Shown: positions 19,679 to 28,075, counted from the first letter of the stretch. The stretch is 64,000 nucleotides of DNA from Ruminococcus sp. (GCA_017462565.1 JAFTQW010000029.1:1-64000); one strand, 5' to 3'. A program made the numbers and translations. Notes: generated by a model from the letters alone, not told the origin.

Positions 19679-20527
19679 TCACGAATAATTCCGTATCACC
19701 AGTTCCGTAACGACACCACGCCCATCACCATTACAGTTGATTGCACGTCTTGCGGAAACCTCCGTAATATGGTATCCAGCATACAGCTGACGAATAAAGT
19801 CCGTATTGGAATTAGAAAGCATGAATTTTATTTCTCTTGCAGTCAACTCATCACAGCATTGTTTCAGCCTGATATGGTCATCACTGGTGAAGCCGTATCT
19901 GGTGTAACCCGTAAAATTTGCAGTTTCGGATACTGGGTCATAGGGTGGGTCAAAATATACAAAAGAACCTGCTGGAATATTTTTCAAGACTTCCAAAAAA
20001 TCCATTGATGTAAAGTAGATATTTGCTGCATTCAGATATTGACTGACTGCACGGATGCCCTCAGCGTTGACAAAATCAGGGCTTTTGTATTTTCCGTAGG
20101 ATACATTGAACTGTCCCTGTCTGTTTTCACGATGCAAACCGTTAAAACAAGTCTTATTCAGATAAATAAATCTCGCCGCCTGCTCCACTGCTGTTAATGC
20201 TGCAAATTTCTTTGCATCTCTATCCAATTCTCTGATTACATAGTAGAACTTAGCCGTGTTTTCATAACTGTTCAACTCCGCAATCAGTTCTTCGGGAAAA
20301 TATTTTATAATATTGTATACGTTCATCAAACCTACATTGATATCGTTCACATACGCAATACCAGGCTGAATACTGAACAGCATTGCACCGTCGCCGAGGA
20401 ACGGTTTGCAGTATGTAGTGATTTCTTCGGTCGGCATCAAAAATGTCAGCTGTCCCAGGAGCTGTGTTTTTCCGCCTGCCCATTTGAGAACGGGCTTTAC
20501 TGTATTTATGCAAGCTGTGTCAATCAT
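19679..20527 (-). CDS. dam: DNA adenine methylase (Dam/D12 class)
   Basis: N6-adenine methyltransferase. It has LKWAGGKTQLLGQL at the N-terminus, the AdoMet loop in CKPFLGDGAMLF (FxGxG type), target-recognition sequence RFIYLNKTCFNGLHRENRQG and catalytic FVYFDPPYDP (DPPY). The length (282 aa) is complete for the D12 class, which normally recognises GATC or related sites. No cognate endonuclease is nearby, so it acts as a solitary methylase or is left over from an element or R-M system. Its ATG overlaps the end of the excisionase-like fragment. Confidence 0.9.
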   Translation of the reverse strand: MIDTACINTVKPVLKWAGGKTQLLGQLTFLMPTEEITTYCKPFLGDGAMLFSIQPGIAYVNDINVGLMNVYNIIKYFPEELIAELNSYENTAKFYYVIRELDRDAKKFAALTAVEQAARFIYLNKTCFNGLHRENRQGQFNVSYGKYKSPDFVNAEGIRAVSQYLNAANIYFTSMDFLEVLKNIPAGSFVYFDPPYDPVSETANFTGYTRYGFTSDDHIRLKQCCDELTAREIKFMLSNSNTDFIRQLYAGYHITEVSARRAINCNGDGRGVVTELVIRNYS

Positions 20528-20642
20528 TTCTCTTCACCTTCCTATCGATATATTCTTCCACTGATTTCTTTGGAATTTTCCAGACTTTCCCGATTTTAAA
20601 CGCATTAATTTCACCGTTGTTCAGAAGCGTATTTGGTTCTAT
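20520..20642 (-). pseudogene. Excisionase/helix-turn-helix domain fragment
   Basis: The minus strand reads NTLLNNGEINAFKIGKVWKI then PKKSVEEYIDRKVKRND and stops overlapping the dam start. This is the C-terminal half of a MerR-like excisionase (Xis, HTH_17) domain, in which the wing carries K-I-G-x-x-W-x-I. Upstream the frame closes at a TGA and the N-terminal helix-turn-helix is missing, so it is a fragment. Confidence 0.5.
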
Positions 20643-20892
20643 TCATATAGCGTACACGCATCAATATTTCTCCAAGCAAATTCTTGCCCTCTTTTGCTCT
20701 GCATCTTTCACAAGTGCATCTTCCCCAGCGATTGTCATGCCAGTGATTGCCCTCCTCCAGATAAGCATCGTCGGTAGCTTCCAACATTTCAGCCAATTCC
20801 GGTACGGAAAACTTTGCACGAAGAATATCAAGCATGATATCATAGGATATTTCGTCCCAGTTTTTTGGAAGATTGGGTTCTTTCTTACCCAT
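20611..20892 (-). pseudogene. NADAR-domain protein fragment (YbiA-like)
   Basis: The 93-residue frame contains NWDEISYDIMLDILRAKFS, PELAEMLEATDDAYLEEGN, HWHDNRWG and GKNLLGEILMRVR. This matches the C-terminal two thirds of NADAR domains (W-D...M...KF...EL...LL.TgD..L.EgN.WhD..WG...G.N.LG.iLM.vR). NADAR enzymes remove ADP-ribose from nucleic-acid bases or hydrolyse related N-glycosides, and are found in phage conflict systems. The N-terminal part of the domain is absent. A CTCERC insertion may bind metal. The last residues overlap the excisionase fragment, so the 3' end is also rearranged. Confidence 0.5.
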
Positions 20893-20950
20893 TTGCTTTG
20901 CTCTGACAGGGTTTTTCTGAAGCGTATACTTTATTCGCTCTCAGAAGCGT

Positions 20951-21674
20951 ATGGAACAGAAATCAGATGACAGCAAAGCAGTTATTTCAGCTGAACTTGA
21001 AAAGTCACAGCTTCGTATCGCAGAAATCGACAAGTACATTCAAGGCTTGTTTGAAGCAAAGGTCAGAGGTGAAATTGATGGTTCGCTATAACAAAAATAA
21101 GAGGTATCTTAAATATGGCAAACGCTATTGTCCAAGCCATTACATCAAGATGAAGGACATGGAACGTATCGTGCTTGAAGATATTCGCAGCCTTGCACAG
21201 CTTGTTGTAGAGGATGAGGAGAAAGCTAAGGCTAAGTTCCTTGACCATAAAGCCAAGCACCATGAGGAACAGTATTCCGTGGATACAAAGAAACTCACAG
21301 ATGGCAGATTACGCTTGCAGGAGCTTGATACACTGATTCAGAACATCTATGAGGATAAAGTCCTCGGCAAGGTGTCTGAGGACGTAGCGATGAAGCTGAT
21401 TGCGAAATATGAAACCGAGCAGAAAGAGTTATCCGTCGAAGTCGCTGAGCTTGAAGAAACGCTCTCGACGATAAGGCAGGACGAGGAAGATGTGGAACTG
21501 TTCATTGAGCGTCTGAAGAAGTACACCGATGTTCAGGAGCTTACCCGTGAGATGTGCTTGGAGCTTATTGAGTACATCACGCTTGATGCCTACGTTGAAG
21601 GTCAGCCCCGTGATATCTACATCTACTACAAGTTGCTCGATGAACCTCTGAAAAACAAAAGAAGCCTGTTTTAA
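20951..21674 (+). pseudogene. Large serine recombinase, chimeric C-terminal remnant
   Basis: The first ~45 codons (frame from ATG 20951: AVISAELEKSQLRIAEIDKY, IQGLFEAKVRGE) are the coiled-coil region of one serine recombinase. The sequence then shifts frame into a second recombinase tail at about 21078: KRYLKYGKRYCPSHYIKMKD, coiled-coil LQELDTLIQNIYEDKVLG and the ending DIYIYYKLLDEP. The coil motif therefore occurs twice, before and after the zinc-ribbon segment, so two recombinase genes were fused by deletion. The catalytic resolvase domain is missing and the remnant is inactive. Confidence 0.65.
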
Positions 21675-21801
21675 GGCGAATTTACGTTGTTTAACCAACA
21701 TACGAAAGTGTGTTACTATTTGGCAAGGGGACTACCTCAAACATTTACACGCACTTGAATTTCACCTCAAAGGTTGCGTCTGCCAACGCAATTTTAGGCG
21801 T

Positions 21802-21843
21802 ATATCCCTCCGCTTAATGCTTATGTCCCTCCAATGTCCCTCC
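21802..21843. repeat. Three copies of ATRTCCCTCC, candidate integrase arm sites
   Basis: ATATCCCTCC at 21802-21811, ATGTCCCTCC at 21823-21832 and ATGTCCCTCC at 21834-21843, all in one orientation, about 125-165 bases from the 3' end of tRNA-Leu. Short direct repeats at this distance from a tRNA 3' end are the usual arm-type sites of tyrosine integrases. No integrase gene is left beside them. Confidence 0.5.
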
Positions 21844-21916
21844 GAAAATGAGCCTAAAAACGGCAAATTTGCTGATGTGCGAGGGACACTACATAAGAGA
21901 ATGTGAGCATAAAGAA

Positions 21917-21947
21917 AAGCCCGCAAACCCTGATAAATCAAGGGCTT
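21917..21947 (-). terminator. Terminator of tRNA-Leu
   Basis: On the minus strand AAGCCCTTGATTTATCAGGG then TTTGCGGGCTTTTCTTT forms a stem (AGCCC/GGGCT with an inner CCTTGA/TCAGGG) followed by a T-rich tract, 20 bases past the tRNA. Confidence 0.6.
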
Positions 21948-21966
21948 ACGAGCTGTTAAGGTCTGG

Positions 21967-22050
21967 TGCCGGTGGTGGGACTCGAACCCACACACCCTTG
22001 CGGATAACAGATTTTGAGTCTGTCTCGTCTGCCAATTCCGACACACCGGC
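21967..22050 (-). tRNA. tRNA-Leu (anticodon CAA)
   Basis: The minus strand begins GCCGGTG and ends CACCGGC plus discriminator A, a perfect 7-bp acceptor stem. The anticodon arm is CAGA-CTCAAAA-TCTG, giving anticodon CAA, which reads TTG. There is a class II variable arm and a normal T arm (GTGGGTTCGAGTCCCAC). CCA is not encoded. The 3' end faces element debris, consistent with use as an integration site. Confidence 0.95.
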
Positions 22051-22407
22051 AATTATTTAGTTTTTTTCATGAAAGGTCAAATTCAATCTCATTAATAATT
22101 TAAAAAATAATTATCAGAATCATAAAGAAAAACAATTCATTTCTGTCACAATCAACAAGTTGCTGTGTAGTTTAGCCGATTAGTGATTTTAAAAAAATTT
22201 GGATTTGCAAAAGTTAGAAAACCAATAAGCAAATTTTGAATCTTCTATTCCAGCCAAATCTATAACATCAATATGACATCTGACTTAAATATTATATCAT
22301 ATTAGATATGCAAATGTCAATAGTTTTTTTAAAAAAGAGAACAATTTTTACTTCCGATGATCTTTTCAAATAAAAAAATATGAGCGGATTTCAAATGGGA
22401 GAGTATC
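22051..22407. other. Non-coding gap
   Basis: AT-rich with no gene on either strand. It contains the tRNA promoter region, including ATATAATATTTAAGTC-like sequence on the minus strand near 22285-22300. Nothing else is recognised. Confidence 0.4.
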
Positions 22408-22569
22408 AGAACGTGTTCTCATATGATTAGTCGTGCATCTTTTCAGCAAATTTTGCCGATTGCAACGCTGAAAAAGTTAATCATAAAACAGTATAATTTA
22501 ATTTTTTCGCCTTGCCTCAGCAAAATTCTGATTGAAAATCCGCAAGCCGTTCCCGTGAGAACAGGTTCT
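22408..22569. repeat. Foldback/MITE-like element, copy 1 (162 bp)
   Basis: The ends are AGAACGTGTTCTCA and TGAGAACAGGTTCT, imperfect terminal inverted repeats. The interior is itself roughly palindromic (CAGCAAATTTTGC ... CAGCAAAATTCTG). Copy 2 at 63154-63316 matches along its length. It has no coding capacity and ends exactly at the ktrA stop codon, so it may also act as a hairpin terminator or mRNA 3' end for the operon. Confidence 0.75.
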
Positions 22570-23216
22570 TATATTTTAAAACATTTACGAATAGCGCTTT
22601 CAGTACCGAGGACAAGTAAATTGCCGATCTTTGAAAAACTTGTTTCGGGCGTGATGTTCGGATCAAGTACATTGTTTGTAATGACTGCAAGAATATTTAT
22701 GCCGTATTTTTTCCGTATATCAAGATCGCCGACAGTTTTTCCAACCCATTTTTCCGGAACAGATATTTCAAATATTGCATAATCGCCCTCAAGATCAATA
22801 TAATCAAAGACATGGTCGCTGCTGTATCTTATAGCCGTCCATGAAGCAAGCTGCTTTTCCGGATAAATTACTTCATCAGCGCCGTTTTTAAGCAGGAATT
22901 TCTCATGCACATCGGAAGCTGCACGGGAAACTACTTTTACTGCGCCCAATTCACTAAGCAGCGATGTAGTTTCAAGAGAACTCTGAAAATTGTCGCCGAT
23001 AGCTACGATACACACGTCAAAATTGCGTACTCCAAGCGAATTCATAAAATTATAGCTTGTTGAATCCCCTATCTGCGCATTCGTTACATAGTCGAGAACG
23101 TTCTGAACACGTTCTTCTACGATGTCAACAGCGAGGATTTCATGTCCGAGTTCGTTAAGTTTCATGGCAATATGTCTGCCGAACCTTCCAAGCCCGATAA
23201 GTAAAATTGATTTCAT
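22569..23216 (-). CDS. ktrA: Potassium-channel regulatory subunit (KtrA/TrkA, RCK)
   Basis: A cytosolic ring subunit that gates the Ktr potassium uptake channel in response to nucleotides. The N-terminal RCK domain has the Rossmann loop LIGLGRFGRHIA and AVDIVEERVQNV; GDSTSYNFM and VVSRAASDVHEKFLL follow. The C-terminal RCK_C domain (about 135-215) has the EISVPEKWVGKTVGDL beta motif, a site which in other KtrA proteins binds cyclic di-AMP. Length (215 aa) is normal. It follows ktrB by 23 bases in the same operon. Confidence 0.93.
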   Translation of the reverse strand: MKSILLIGLGRFGRHIAMKLNELGHEILAVDIVEERVQNVLDYVTNAQIGDSTSYNFMNSLGVRNFDVCIVAIGDNFQSSLETTSLLSELGAVKVVSRAASDVHEKFLLKNGADEVIYPEKQLASWTAIRYSSDHVFDYIDLEGDYAIFEISVPEKWVGKTVGDLDIRKKYGINILAVITNNVLDPNITPETSFSKIGNLLVLGTESAIRKCFKI

Positions 23217-23239
23217 AATAACAGTTCCTTTCTTACCGC

Positions 23240-24577
23240 TTATCCAACAGTGATTTTCTCCAGCGGCAGTTTTGATACGTTTGCATGATTTCCCGAAATT
23301 GCGGCATAAATGACCGTTAGGCCGCCAACTCTTCCGAGAAACATCATGATAATAAGTATGATATGGGAAGCGGTTCCGAGACTTGGTGTAAGTCCGAGCG
23401 AAAGTCCAACTGTACCGATAGCCGAGGCAGTTTCAAACAAACAGCTTCTTATCGGCGCACCTTCAATACCGCTTATTGCGACTGCTCCGCTCAAAAAAAT
23501 CATCAGATACATGATAAGTATGGCGGCAGCGTTTTTAACTGTTTCATCGGAAATCCGCCTGCCAAAAAATCCTGCGTCTTTTTTTTGGCGGAATACAGAG
23601 ACTGCCGAAGAGAAAAGCACCGCAACAGTTGTGGTTTTCATGCCTCCTGCCGTCGAACCGGGAGAGCCGCCGATAAGCATGAGGAAAATCATGATTATTG
23701 TGCCTCCGCCTTTCAGCATACTGAGATCAACAGTATTGAATCCTGCTGTTCGTGGAGTAACAGCCTGAAAGAAAGCCGATGTAATTCTTTCTTTCATTGT
23801 CATATCCCAGTTTTCGCCGCCGAATTCAAAGAAATAATAAATTGTGGGGAACAATATCAGAATACCGCTTGTAACGAGAATGACTTTACTCTGCATTCTG
23901 TATTTTTTTATTCTGAATTTATGCGTTCTCACGTCATCCCATGTAAGGAATCCTATTCCGCCGATTATAATAAGAAGCATTATAACAATATTTATGGAAA
24001 CGTTTCCTGTAAACGATGTCAGCGAGGAGAATTTTTCTTTCGTTCCCATAAGATCAAAGCCTGCATTGCAGAATGCTGAAATCGAGTGAAATATTGAGTA
24101 CCATATGCCCTTGACTATTCCAAATTCAGAGCATAATGATGGTGCCATAAGCAATGCGCCTATAATTTCCACGGTAAATGTGATTCTGATAGCAAGTGAA
24201 GTGAGCCGGACTATTCCTCCGACCTGCGGCGCAGATACTGAATCCTGTATTGTATTTCGCTGCATCAGTCCGATTTTTCTTCCCGATATCATAGCGAACG
24301 CAGTAGTTATTGTAACCACCCCAAGACCGCCGATCTGAATGAGGATAAGTATTACTATCTGCCCGAAGAGCGTCCAGTATGTTGCCGTGTCCTGTGTTAT
24401 AAGACCTGTAACGCAGGATGCCGACGTTGAGGTGAAGAGTGCATCGATAAATGAAGCGCAGCCTTCGGATTTTGAGGCGAACGGCAGCATCAGAAGCAAT
24501 GCTCCGATAAGTATTACGCATATAAACCCGAACATGATCGTCTGAAACGAAGAGAGCCTTTTCAGTGGATTTTTCAT
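23240..24577 (-). CDS. ktrB: Potassium-transporting membrane subunit (KtrB/TrkH)
   Basis: A K+ translocating subunit with four M1-P-M2 repeats. Selectivity-filter-like segments are visible (SASCVTGLI, AFCNAGFDLMG, VTPRTAGFNTVD, SAIGTVGLSLG). The frame is open to 24616 but ATG 24577 is chosen because AAGGAG lies at correct distance and the ATG overlaps the exonuclease stop (GTATGA). This gives 445 residues, normal for KtrB. It pairs with KtrA downstream. Confidence 0.94.
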   Translation of the reverse strand: MKNPLKRLSSFQTIMFGFICVILIGALLLMLPFASKSEGCASFIDALFTSTSASCVTGLITQDTATYWTLFGQIVILILIQIGGLGVVTITTAFAMISGRKIGLMQRNTIQDSVSAPQVGGIVRLTSLAIRITFTVEIIGALLMAPSLCSEFGIVKGIWYSIFHSISAFCNAGFDLMGTKEKFSSLTSFTGNVSINIVIMLLIIIGGIGFLTWDDVRTHKFRIKKYRMQSKVILVTSGILILFPTIYYFFEFGGENWDMTMKERITSAFFQAVTPRTAGFNTVDLSMLKGGGTIIMIFLMLIGGSPGSTAGGMKTTTVAVLFSSAVSVFRQKKDAGFFGRRISDETVKNAAAILIMYLMIFLSGAVAISGIEGAPIRSCLFETASAIGTVGLSLGLTPSLGTASHIILIIMMFLGRVGGLTVIYAAISGNHANVSKLPLEKITVG

Positions 24578-25161
24578 ACTGTGCACTCCTTGTTCTGCAA
24601 TTTTCCGGATATACATTCTTTTAATTTTTCATAGCATTTGTAATTTGCAATGCAGTCTCCGAGAGCACGATGAGCGTCGTTGTGCTTGATTCCGAAATAA
24701 GCGGTAAGAGTGGTCAGCTTCAGGTCAGGAGTATTCAAGCCGCAGCGCCTTGCGAAATAACAAGTATCAAGAGCATCATTGTTAAAGGGAGGAAGGGAAA
24801 GCTTTTTACATATATTTTCGATAAATCGCCTATCGAATGATACGATATTATGACCGAGTATAATATCATCTCCGATAAAATCAAGATATTCTCCGATTAT
24901 TTGCCCTATTGCAGGAGAATTCTCCGTCATCTTGTTTGTTATCCCTGTAATAGAAGTTATTCGCCTGCTGATTGGCTTTTCCGATCGCACAAGTGAATTG
25001 AATCTTGCGGTTTCTCTGCCGTCCCGCACTTTTACGGCTGCCAGTTCAATGATCTCATCATTCGCCGAGCTTAATCCCGTTGTTTCGAGATCAATAACCG
25101 TGTAGTCACTGATATATTCCTGCAAACTTTTTCGACTGTTGGTATTTAAAATTTTTTTCAT
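24574..25161 (-). CDS. DnaQ-like 3'-5' exonuclease
   Basis: An RNase T/DnaQ exonuclease fold: ExoI motif in TVIDLETTGLSSANDEIIEL (D-x-E), ExoII GHNIVSFDRRFIE (D), and ExoIII with NDAHRALGDCIANYKCYEKL (H and D). All four metal-binding acidic positions are present. It is 195 residues with no polymerase domain, like the exonuclease domain of PolC or stand-alone proofreading/RNA-processing enzymes. It overlaps ktrB by 4 bases; the functional link to potassium transport is unclear. Confidence 0.88.
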   Translation of the reverse strand: MKKILNTNSRKSLQEYISDYTVIDLETTGLSSANDEIIELAAVKVRDGRETARFNSLVRSEKPISRRITSITGITNKMTENSPAIGQIIGEYLDFIGDDIILGHNIVSFDRRFIENICKKLSLPPFNNDALDTCYFARRCGLNTPDLKLTTLTAYFGIKHNDAHRALGDCIANYKCYEKLKECISGKLQNKECTV

Positions 25162-25200
25162 TATCAATATTAACCTTTCTTAAACCATAAGCTCTCGCTT

Positions 25201-25385
25201 AGAACCTGTCTTCACAAGATATTGTACGCATCTTTTCGGCAAATTTAAGGCAACACCGCACAAAAACCGCCTAACGGCTTTGTACGTCATCTGCTTGCAT
25301 ATTTTTCGTCATCTTACACAAAAATTTCTTGACAGACAATAGTCTGCCTGCACAATCTCTGTGCGGTGTTTCCTTGATAGGTTCT
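25201..25385. repeat. Foldback element copy 3, interrupted
   Basis: Begins AGAACCTGTCTTCA and GCATCTTTTCGGCAAATTT, as in copies 1 and 2, then is interrupted at 25247 by a second inverted-repeat element and ends with only the last bases of the right end (AGGTTCT, 25379-25385). Another piece of the same family (GCAAATTTTACC ... GCGTTGAAAAAGCTTACC) lies at about 25443-25490. Confidence 0.6.
25247..25375. repeat. Second small inverted-repeat element nested in copy 3 (129 bp)
   Basis: Ends are AAGGCAACACCGCAC and GTGCGGTGTTTCCTT, 15-base terminal inverted repeats with one mismatch. The interior contains GACAGAC-AATA-GTCTG(C) hairpin sequence. There is no coding capacity. Only this copy is seen in the window. 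Confidence 0.55.
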
Positions 25386-25498
25386 GAATAATTCTTGCTT
25401 TTTATTATTTTACCATAACTATTGATTTTTTTCAAGTATTAAAGCAAATTTTACCTGTGTCTGCGTTGAAAAAGCTTACCATACATATGCTATGTTGC

Positions 25499-25858
25499 CT
25501 ATATCGTTTTGACCTCGCCTGATAATTCAATGCCTTTCTTAGCAGCGATAACGGCAATGATTTCATTGATAACGGCTGCGGCTGTCGATTTGACTTTAAT
25601 TGACTTCATTTTCATCCCTCCCGGCATAAAATCGAAATATCTATCTTTTTTTAAAGATTTCAATATTTTTTCACTTGAGGTTATATGATACATTGCATTA
25701 CACGTTTTAACACATATGTTTTCTGGTACGTCAAAATAATAGCTGTAAGTTTTATATTTCCTGGATGAAGCAGAAGCTGATGTAATATCGTAGAACGAAG
25801 CAGAAGAAACCGCAGCTGCCGTTAAAGAAATTAATGCTTTTTCTCAACCAAAATTCAT
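25499..25858 (-). pseudogene. Small secreted protein gene with TGA at codon 5
   Basis: From ATG 25858 the frame reads MNFG, TGA (25844-25846), then EKALISLTAAAVSSASFYDI, which looks like a signal peptide, and continues for 114 residues: TSASASSRKYKTYSYYFDVP, DRYFDFMPGG and a C-terminal TAAAVINEIIAVIAAKKGIE. An internal restart at ATG 25609 behind GGGAGGG could still make the last 36 residues. The gene is divergent from the dockerin protease 115 bases away. Function unknown. The stop would derive from CGA by one C-to-T change. Confidence 0.5.
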
Positions 25859-25972
25859 ACATTTGATGTTTTTCGACAAATATATGCAAACCAAGACTTG
25901 ACTTTTTATAAAAAATAAGATAATATATAAAAGGATAGAAAATCCAAAATATATTATTTCAGGAGGTTTATC

Positions 25973-27613
25973 ATGAAAAAAACTTTTAAAAAAATTGCCG
26001 CATCTATTATGGCAATTACTTCACTCGCAATGAGTACTTCAGGTTTAAATTCTATGGCGGAAACAACCGAGATTGAATCAGAAAATTTAGGCTTTGGAGA
26101 AGGATTGATTTCGGAAAGCGAAGATGATCTTAACGCATTTGCTGCACAGTTTGAACCGGATAATCAGATAGTGCCATTTGCTGCAGCCTCACTGCCGTCA
26201 AGCGTAGACTTAAGTACAAGCCCTTGTTTCCCTCCTATAGGAAATCAAGGCTCAATTGGTTCATGTACTGCATGGGCTTCTACCTATTATCAATATTCGT
26301 ATGAAGTTAACAAGCTTAATAATGTAACATCAACTGCTGACCGTGTGATCTATTCTCCGAAGTGGACATATAATAATATAAACAGCGGTGTTGACAACGG
26401 TTCTTCATACACTAATGCATATACTCTTCTTAAAAACCAGGGTGCTGTTACGTTAAATGAGTTTCCGTATTCTTCTTCGGGTTATGATCTTCAGGATCTG
26501 CCAACTTACGATGGAGCGATAGAAGATATGAGAAATGCCCTAAATACAAGATTATCGTTTTACGGCACATATTCAATTTCAGGAAGCGGAACTGCCATTA
26601 CAAGCAATAAGGATTCGGATCTCAATCAGGTCAAGACAGCTTTGAATAATGGTAAAGTTCTTACATTCCAGACATACAATGATTTTAACTACAAAAAAGG
26701 AACAGGCAGCTGGAGCAATACAAAACTTGTTTACAGATGTTACAACGCTCCTAATTCAGGCAGTCATGCAATGACTATCGTTGGTTATAATGACAATGTT
26801 ACTTGCGATATAAACGGCAACGGAACTATTGAGGCTGGTGAAAGGGGCGCATTTAAGGTAATCAACTCATGGGGTACAACCAACAGCGGCGCAAATAATG
26901 CCGGCGTACTTTGGGTTATGTACGATGCTCTGAATGGTAAAAGTGCAAATAATCTTGATGAAAGCCAGTTCACTTATACAAGACAGCGTGTTTTTGGAAC
27001 GGGTACAAATAATGTGTTCAACTATATTAATGTTGATCATAAAAACGTTATGTTTGTCGCTGAAGTAAGTTTTACCACAGAACGCAGAAATCAGATTAAA
27101 ATACAATTAGGCAAGCAGTGTCCTACAGATTCGGCAGAATTATGGAATACTGTTTATAACTTCAGCTCTGGTCGTGATAATGAAGTTTTTTATGACGGAA
27201 CAATGGTATTTGATTACGGCGATCTCACCGAATCATTAATTGATTTTTACAATCAGGTTGATTTACGAATTTTATTGAATGATGCATATAACGATGGATA
27301 CGAAGCTACATATAAGGGAATGAGAATAACTGATAACTTAGGAAACCTTCTCGCTGATTTCGGAGAATTGGGATTGAATCCGGATGGTTCATCTTATGCA
27401 CCATTATGGCGCTGTAAACTCCAAAAGGGAGATATAAATCTTGATAAAAAAGTAACTACAGAGGATGCGCAAGCTATTTTACAGTATTATTCAGACAATG
27501 CCGCCCAAAATAATCCTGTGATTTCAAATTTACAATTCTTTTTAGCTGATATGAATAATGATGGTTCTGTCAATATATCTGATGCATCGTTAGTGCTGTC
27601 ATCTATTCAATAA
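25973..27613 (+). CDS. Secreted papain-like (C1) cysteine protease with C-terminal dockerin
   Basis: Signal peptide at residues 1-29, a propeptide-like acidic stretch, then a C1A peptidase domain (about 75-340). It has the catalytic Cys98 in NQGSIGSCTAWAS, His265 in GSHAMTIVGY and Asn298 in FKVINSWGT. A beta-rich region follows (about 345-480). A type I dockerin (about 485-546) has two calcium repeats, GDINLDKKVTTEDAQAIL and ADMNNDGSVNISDASLVL. Dockerins attach enzymes to cohesins on scaffoldins, so this protease would be displayed on a cellulosome-like complex. The ribosome site AGGAGG is excellent. A terminator follows at 27630. Confidence 0.92.
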   Translation: MKKTFKKIAASIMAITSLAMSTSGLNSMAETTEIESENLGFGEGLISESEDDLNAFAAQFEPDNQIVPFAAASLPSSVDLSTSPCFPPIGNQGSIGSCTAWASTYYQYSYEVNKLNNVTSTADRVIYSPKWTYNNINSGVDNGSSYTNAYTLLKNQGAVTLNEFPYSSSGYDLQDLPTYDGAIEDMRNALNTRLSFYGTYSISGSGTAITSNKDSDLNQVKTALNNGKVLTFQTYNDFNYKKGTGSWSNTKLVYRCYNAPNSGSHAMTIVGYNDNVTCDINGNGTIEAGERGAFKVINSWGTTNSGANNAGVLWVMYDALNGKSANNLDESQFTYTRQRVFGTGTNNVFNYINVDHKNVMFVAEVSFTTERRNQIKIQLGKQCPTDSAELWNTVYNFSSGRDNEVFYDGTMVFDYGDLTESLIDFYNQVDLRILLNDAYNDGYEATYKGMRITDNLGNLLADFGELGLNPDGSSYAPLWRCKLQKGDINLDKKVTTEDAQAILQYYSDNAAQNNPVISNLQFFLADMNNDGSVNISDASLVLSSIQ

Positions 27614-27629
27614 TATTTCTTACATTAAA

Positions 27630-27659
27630 GTCGCTGCAATTTATTAGCAGCGGCTTTTT
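27630..27659 (+). terminator. Terminator of the dockerin protease gene
   Basis: GTCGCTGC, loop, GCAGCGGC, then TTTTTATTAT: 8-bp stem with one wobble pair, starting 16 bases after the stop codon. Confidence 0.8.
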
Positions 27660-27719
27660 ATTATCCACTGGGACAATACCCGACAAATTTTTATCCTGAG
27701 AATGTGGCAATAGATACAG

Positions 27720-27959
27720 ATGCAACAAAACAACATTGATTTCACGTTCAACGGAGATTTTTTAATGTCAGTCACATTCAGGACGATTAACTATATGACC
27801 AGTGAATCAGTTGACAGCTATCGTATCGCTGCGAATCAAGTTCCGGGATGGTATAACGGTGACAGAGTTAGGGTAAGAGGTCTGGCAAACCTTACTAACG
27901 GTGATGATTACACCATACGGAAATTTCGCAGCCGCCGGAATGATCGTCAGAATAAATAA
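27720..27959 (+). CDS. Unrecognised fragment or small protein
   Basis: The frame from 27720 (or ATG 27765) contains VTFRTINYMTSESVDSYRI, NQVPGWYNGDRVRVRGLANL and a basic tail KFRSRRNDRQNK. Composition is protein-like up to about LTNGDDYT; no good ribosome site is present and the tail looks out of frame. Upstream sequence (about 27660-27720) also reads as protein in another frame, so this is probably a remnant of a larger extracellular protein. Confidence 0.3.
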   Translation: MQQNNIDFTFNGDFLMSVTFRTINYMTSESVDSYRIAANQVPGWYNGDRVRVRGLANLTNGDDYTIRKFRSRRNDRQNK

Positions 27960-28075
27960 TGAGTCTTAATTCATAGAAAGTTACAATTGTGAAACAGGTG
28001 AAATAATTTTAGATTCAGTTTTCAAGTTGCGTAACTCATCGAAGCATATCGAACGAAGTATTTTCAAAGCTTTAT

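Larger units (their letters stand above)
21675..21966. other. Gap between recombinase remnant and tRNA
   Basis: Contains the three repeats at 21802-21843, another related AGGGACA on the opposite strand near 21883, and the tRNA terminator. Protein-like frames here are read-through of the tRNA and are not genes. Confidence 0.5.

Noticed and set aside
21762..22052. 96-residue frame beginning MPVCRNWQTRQTQN
   Set aside because: It is a translation of tRNA-Leu and its terminator; this type of false ORF recurs at tRNA genes.
23310..24545. Long plus-strand frames opposite ktrB
   Set aside because: Shadows of ktrB; the real gene has complete family features.
3759..25846. TGA as a recoded codon (Sec or Trp) in the interrupted genes
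   Set aside because: TGA is used as a normal stop in several ATGA overlaps in this window, and the interrupted genes lie in decaying regions with other stops and frameshifts.
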